17,269 bases of DNA, from positions 1 to 17,269 of the forward strand of contig CAKTUS010000053.1 of assembly GCA_934621485.1 (NCBI GenBank), written 5' to 3'. Positions 14,486 through 17,269 of this stretch are shown here, piece after piece. The number at the start of each line of letters is the position of its first letter. The first letter of the stretch is position 1. The notes below the pieces were generated by a model. The model was not told the origin of the DNA, did no database searches, and saw only the letters and a program-made list of their open reading frames with translations. Origin of the DNA: an uncultured Clostridia bacterium (lineage in GTDB: Bacteria; Bacillota; Clostridia; Christensenellales; Aristaeellaceae). A program made the position numbers and the translations under genes.

Positions 14486-14928
14486 TTTGATTCGTTCCTT
14501 TCTGTTTGAGGGGCCTGGCTTTGGCCGCACAGCTGGGCTGTCATGCGGGCCGCTTCGCGAATCAGGCTATCCAGCGGCTGCCGGCTCACCCCGGCAATGC
14601 GCAGGCCGCAGCGCTCCAGGGGCACCAGGATTTTTTCCCCCTCGCTCAGGCTGACGGCAGCCGCAATGCCGGGCGAAATTTCGCCCATCATGGCGTTGGC
14701 GTGCAGGATGCCCGTAACCCCCAGAATCACATCCGCGGATTTGCACTGATACCGAATGGCGCTTTCACCGGTGGCCGCCATATCGGCCCCGGCCCGCAGC
14801 ATGGCCGTGGTGGCCTGGGCGTTGGCGCCCAGCGCAATGACCGGCTGATGGGGCATCAGCTCTTTCAAAGCGGCCACCAGGCTTTTGCCCACGCCGCCGC
14901 CCTGACCGTCGATTACGATTACCTTCAC
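14482..14928 (-). CDS. DUF3842 family protein
   Basis: The product has 148 residues if it starts at the GTG at 14928. That start gives the family-typical opening MKVIVIDGQGGGVGKS. GGGAGGG (14941-14935) is well spaced before it, and the start overlaps the upstream kinase stop as GTGA. An ATG at 14943 is possible but would place the ribosome site inside the gene. The glycine-rich QGGGVGKS resembles the KGGVGKS P-loop of the neighbouring Mrp, but lacks its signature lysine and first glycine, so nucleotide binding is plausible but unproven. Further conserved-looking parts are ALGANAQAT (32-40) and GILHANAMMGEISP (73-86). It is sandwiched by 4-bp overlaps on both sides. The function is not known. 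Confidence 0.9.
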   Translation of the reverse strand: MKVIVIDGQGGGVGKSLVAALKELMPHQPVIALGANAQATTAMLRAGADMAATGESAIRYQCKSADVILGVTGILHANAMMGEISPGIAAAVSLSEGEKILVPLERCGLRIAGVSRQPLDSLIREAARMTAQLCGQSQAPQTERNESK

Positions 14929-15995
14929 CACATTCCCTCCCATTGCAGCGTCAAATCTGCGCTCATGGGAATATGATACGCCTCTGTATAGCATTTTTCA
15001 AGGGGAATCCAATGCTCCAGGAACATTTGCAGTCGCGCGGGGTCGCGCCGCTCCAGGCGGCGCAGCTGCTCGTCCGGTTTGATAGACAGCCATACTGTAA
15101 CGGGGCGCAGCTGTTCATACGCCTGCGCAAAGGCAGGGTGCAGGCTGTAAGAGCCCTCGATGATGGCAACCGGCGATGACATATGCGTTTTTTTTACCAT
15201 GCGGCCGGTTTGACAGTCAAAGCGGTTGTACGCAAAATCGCCTCCGCCAAGCAGGGGCGTGAGCACCTGGCTGAGAAATCGCTCGTAATGCACATTGCCT
15301 CCAGGCTGAGAAAACCGCTGCGGCGTACGCATCTCCGGCGGCAGAAAAAAGTCGTCCATGGCCAGCGGCCGGGTGTGGTACAGCCGGGCAAGATACCCGG
15401 CCAGCGTGGTTTTTCCGGCGGCGCAGGGGCCGTCCACAACCACCGCGGCCCGGCCCCGGGCGGCAAGACGCTCATCCACAACGGTCAGCAGGGGCAATAG
15501 CTGAGCCAACGCTGTTTTCACCACCCGATAGGCGGGAGCGTAGGCCCGGCGATAAGCCGCGCTGTGGCTGACGGGCGGGCAGCCCTGGGCCCGATAGGCG
15601 GCGAGATACTCCTGAAGCGCTTCGGCGGAAAAGGGCGTTTCTCCTTGGACGGCCAGGGCTTCCAGCTGGCCGAGGGTTTCCTCAAACGCCGCCGGCTGGC
15701 CGGGCGCCTCGGCGGACAGCAGCATCAGGCTGGCAATGCGTTCGGGGCACAGACGGCGAACCTGCGGACAGGCCAGGTTCAGCCGGCACTGGCCTCCGCC
15801 GATGGGCGTATAGGCCGGCATGGCCGGATCCGGCAGCACGGTTTCCAGTTCCCGGCACACTCCGGCTGCGCAGTCTTCCGGGCTGCCTAACAAATGGCCG
15901 CAGCCAAACGCGCTTTGGAAAGCCAGTTTGACTGCGTCCGTGGGCTCCATTCGCGGAGCCGCCGCGATATGCTTTTTCAAAAGCTGCTCGTTCAT
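14925..15995 (-). CDS. Uridine kinase-like P-loop protein with an extra N-terminal domain
   Basis: The product has 356 residues. The C-terminal half is a uridine kinase/phosphoribulokinase-like P-loop domain. It has Walker A GPCAAGKT (189-196), the MDDFFLP motif (213-219), HYERF (236-240), IIEGSYSLHP (279-288) and RRLERRD (312-318). The N-terminal half (about 1-150) opens NEQLLKKHIAAAPRMEPTDA and contains AFGCGHLL (29-36). It looks like a separate domain seen in Clostridia, but I cannot assign it a function. The substrate is therefore open: a nucleoside or other small hydroxyl compound. AAAGGAG stands 6 bp before the ATG at 15995. First gene of the operon with DUF3842, mrp and C_GCAxxG; no clear promoter was found upstream. 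Confidence 0.85.
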   Translation of the reverse strand: MNEQLLKKHIAAAPRMEPTDAVKLAFQSAFGCGHLLGSPEDCAAGVCRELETVLPDPAMPAYTPIGGGQCRLNLACPQVRRLCPERIASLMLLSAEAPGQPAAFEETLGQLEALAVQGETPFSAEALQEYLAAYRAQGCPPVSHSAAYRRAYAPAYRVVKTALAQLLPLLTVVDERLAARGRAAVVVDGPCAAGKTTLAGYLARLYHTRPLAMDDFFLPPEMRTPQRFSQPGGNVHYERFLSQVLTPLLGGGDFAYNRFDCQTGRMVKKTHMSSPVAIIEGSYSLHPAFAQAYEQLRPVTVWLSIKPDEQLRRLERRDPARLQMFLEHWIPLEKCYTEAYHIPMSADLTLQWEGMW

Positions 15996-16083
15996 GGGTA
16001 CTCCTTTGACAAACAAAAAGAAATCCAGTGAGAGAACAAGGAGAGTCGCAGGGGCAGGGCCCTATCCATCAGCTTCAAACCGT

Positions 16084-16180
16084 CAGAAAAGTGGAGGTGC
16101 AGGAGGCGCTGCCTCCTGCCGGGGTTTTAGGGGCAGAGTCCCTGAGCCTTGTGCCGCAGCACTTTTCCCGCGAACCAGCG
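16084..16180 (+). repeat. Intergenic repeat module A, copy 4
   Basis: The first hairpin, GCAGGAGGC (16099-16107) with GCCTCCTGC (16111-16119), is perfect. The second is TTAGGGGC (16127-16134) with GTCCCTGA (16138-16145). Its two changes in the second arm both leave wobble pairs on the plus strand. The tail GCCTTGTGCCGCAGCACTTT and CGCGAACCAGCG match copy 1 closely. It lies between two minus-strand genes, antisense to both. No promoter could be recognised in 15996-16083. Confidence 0.9.
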
Positions 16181-16215
16181 CAGCGATATTCGCGGGCGCT
16201 GGCGGTCAATCATGG

Positions 16216-16307
16216 GTTTTCGGCAGTCTGAGACCGGCAAAGCCAGTCGATACAAAGACAATCAGAGGCGCTCCTCTGACGACTCCCCCGAAGGGGTTTT
16301 CGACAAC
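16216..16307 (-). repeat. Intergenic repeat module B, copy 2
   Basis: On the minus strand this matches 5513-5624, from TGTCGAAAACCCC to GCCGAAAAC. Its three hairpins correspond. The first is CCCC/GGGG followed by TTTT on the plus strand. The second is TCAGAGG with CCTCTGA (16262-16279). The third is GACTGGC with GCCGGTC around TTT (16248-16232). Here module B follows module A and points towards it, unlike in the moxR gap where the two point the same way. Confidence 0.7.
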
Positions 16308-16383
16308 CCGGCGCAGGGGCAAGGCCCGTCCCTGCGCTTGGTGAAAAATCCCAGGGGGCTCAGAGGGCCGCATCCCTCCGATT
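16307..16383 (+). other. Hairpins in the gap before the ECF gene (module D and palindrome relic)
   Basis: CCCGGCGCAGG (16307-16317) is the module D block shared with 5391-5401. Within it GCGCAGGG (16311-16318) pairs with CCCTGCGC (16330-16337). At 16361-16383 a sequence matches about 20 of 23 positions of the perfect palindrome at 12931-12953, but its inner pairing is partly broken. A TCCGCAA/TTGCGGA palindrome lies at 16528-16542 after the ECF gene, without a T-run. No gene is seen in 15996-16563. Confidence 0.45.
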
Positions 16384-16563
16384 TGGCAAATGGGCTTTTG
16401 GGAGATGAAAAGACGCCCGAAGATCAGAGACAGGCAAAAGCGCTTTGACGGAAACCGATGGAACGCCGCTGCGCTTGCTTTTTTGCTTTCACCCTTTGCC
16501 GGCTGCCTGAGCCTTGCGTTTTTGACGTCCGCAAGTTGCGGAGATACCATTTCGCCGAGGCGA

Positions 16564-17106
16564 TCAGCGCTCCTTCAGGGGCAGCAGCTTGGCCCGCTCC
16601 AGCGCCGCCACAATGGCGGGCACCAGCACCAGCTGCAACACCATTCCCGGCCAGGCCCGCACGAAGCCGCCGGTCCAGAAGGCCGCCAGCGCAAAGCTGT
16701 TTTCCGTCAGCAGCGCATAAATAGCCCAGCTGGCCAGGCCCCAAACCACCCGGCCTGCCAGCATGGCGCAAATCAGGGCCGCGTACACATAGGGAACGCC
16801 CTTGGGTAGACGGGCATACAGCAGCCCGGCCACCGCGCCGTAGGCCGCCATTTCAAAGGCCATGGCCAGGGCCGTGGGCACCATGGGCGGCATGCCGAAC
16901 AGCAGGCTGCGCAAAACAGGCAGAACAAAGCCCACAGCCAAGCCCCAGGGCCATCCGCATACGAAGCCGCACAACAGCGCGGGCAGGTGCAGAGGCAGCA
17001 GCATGCTGCCAATTTGCGGAATTTGCCCGGTCAGAAAAGGCAGAACAAAACCGATGGCCAAAAACATGGCCGAAAGAGCCAATTGCAGAATATGATTTTT
17101 TTTCAT
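16564..17106 (-). CDS. ECF transporter S component (substrate unknown)
   Basis: The product has 180 residues and is almost wholly hydrophobic, with about six membrane segments. The segment GSMLLPLHLPALLCGFVCGW (33-52) and LRSLLFGMPPMVPTALAMAFEMAAYG (65-90, Met/Pro-rich loop) are typical of ECF S components, the substrate-binding membrane subunits for vitamins and related micronutrients. They work with a shared EcfT and EcfA ATPases, none of which lie here. The substrate cannot be read from the sequence. The ATG at 17106 fits family length; an in-frame start at 17256 would lie inside the promoter. A weak GGA-rich site precedes the ATG. The gene is the only one in its transcription unit within view. 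Confidence 0.88.
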   Translation of the reverse strand: MKKNHILQLALSAMFLAIGFVLPFLTGQIPQIGSMLLPLHLPALLCGFVCGWPWGLAVGFVLPVLRSLLFGMPPMVPTALAMAFEMAAYGAVAGLLYARLPKGVPYVYAALICAMLAGRVVWGLASWAIYALLTENSFALAAFWTGGFVRAWPGMVLQLVLVPAIVAALERAKLLPLKER

Positions 17107-17140
17107 AGCAGAACATCCAAATCCTTTCCCAAAATCGAGT

Positions 17141-17206
17141 ATACGAAAGTGTTGCCCCCGCCCCCTTTTCTTCGGAAAAGGAACGGCGCCTTCGTGACAC
17201 CCGTAT
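17141..17206 (-). promoter_or_regulatory. Foldable leader of the ECF S component gene
   Basis: The leader between promoter and start codon is about 115 nt. ATACG (17206-17202) pairs with CGTAT (17145-17141), and GTGT (17200-17197) with ACAC (17152-17149), across a small internal loop. Inside is a 7-bp hairpin CCTTTTC/GAAAAGG (17181-17175 and 17170-17164). ECF S components are often controlled by riboswitches, but the sequence does not match any class I can recognise. The pairing is seen; a riboswitch role is inference. Confidence 0.4.
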
Positions 17207-17227
17207 CTGTGGAAAGAGGCTGAAGGG

Positions 17228-17256
17228 ATTGTAGCATATGCCGGCCGGAAATGCAA
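17228..17256 (-). promoter_or_regulatory. Sigma-A type promoter of the ECF S component gene
   Basis: On the minus strand TTGCAT (17256-17251) and TACAAT (17233-17228) are separated by 17 bp. The -10 box has one mismatch and the -35 two. The expected start near 17221 gives a leader of about 115 nt, long enough for a regulatory fold. Confidence 0.7.
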
Positions 17257-17269
17257 CCCGCTTTGCGGA

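Noticed and set aside
13634..14509. 291-residue plus-strand open frame
   Set aside because: It is the antisense shadow of the mrp gene.
16155..16200. Possible pseudoknot in the tail of module A copy 4 (CGCGAA/TTCGCG interleaved with CCAGCGC/GCGCTGG)
   Set aside because: The pairing is seen in copy 4 only. Copies 2 and 3 do not preserve either helix, so it is probably chance.
17107..17227. TPP, cobalamin, FMN, THF or preQ1 riboswitch before the ECF gene
   Set aside because: None of the conserved core sequences of these classes could be found by eye; only an unassigned fold is reported.
1..17269. CRISPR array, tRNA, rRNA, insertion sequence or phage gene
   Set aside because: The repeats are dispersed and not regularly spaced with spacers. 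No tRNA cloverleaf or rRNA sequence was recognised, and no transposase, integrase or phage protein is encoded.

Overview
The window is a GC-rich (roughly 60% by eye), densely coding chromosomal segment of a low-profile housekeeping type. It most likely comes from a GC-rich gut-type member of the Clostridia (Bacillota). The evidence is Gram-positive type ribosome binding sites (AGGAGG-like), a RapZ and type II-like MurB pair, an ECF transporter S component, and several families concentrated in Clostridia (DUF4317, DUF3842, C_GCAxxG_C_C, DUF2804). No phage, insertion sequence, CRISPR, rRNA or tRNA was seen.

Layout. Positions 1-249 are intergenic repeat sequence. A DUF4317 gene (250-1428, minus) follows. 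Next comes the MoxR / DUF58 / transglutaminase trio on the minus strand (moxR 5835-6782, DUF58 4138-5298, transglutaminase 1593-4091). It has a good sigma-A-type promoter upstream (6838-6866) and a hairpin terminator just after the last gene (1551-1583). A 536-bp repeat-bearing gap separates moxR from DUF58. Next on the minus strand is murB (8969-9922), rapZ (8030-8941) and a secreted metallo-beta-lactamase-fold protein (7170-8030), driven from a TTGACA-17-TACAAT promoter. Divergent from murB is a plus-strand pair, aldose 1-epimerase (10306-11358) and a DUF2804 protein (11374-12417). A convergent, gene-free stretch of about 780 bp (12418-13200) holds repeats and terminators. A tightly packed minus-strand operon follows in the order kinase-like fusion protein (14925-15995), DUF3842 (14482-14928), Mrp/ApbC-type Fe-S carrier ATPase (13661-14485) and a C_GCAxxG_C_C redox-type protein (13201-13653). 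It uses 4-bp overlaps (GTGA, ATGA) and a 7-bp gap. After another repeat-filled gap (15996-16563) comes an ECF transporter S component (16564-17106, minus) with its own promoter and a foldable leader.

The coding genes are mostly recognisable. The most unusual content is between genes. Four of the large gaps carry copies of a mosaic of short, hairpin-rich modules that are shared between gaps and shuffled in order and orientation. Module A (4 copies) has two tandem hairpins. Module B (2 copies) has three. Module C (2 copies) has one long hairpin. Changes between copies mostly keep base pairing: G-U wobbles in one orientation for A, a C-G to A-U pair swap in B, and matched 2-nt deletions in both arms for C. 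This suggests selection, or replication history, acting on folded nucleic acid and probably RNA. All alignments were made by eye within this window only.
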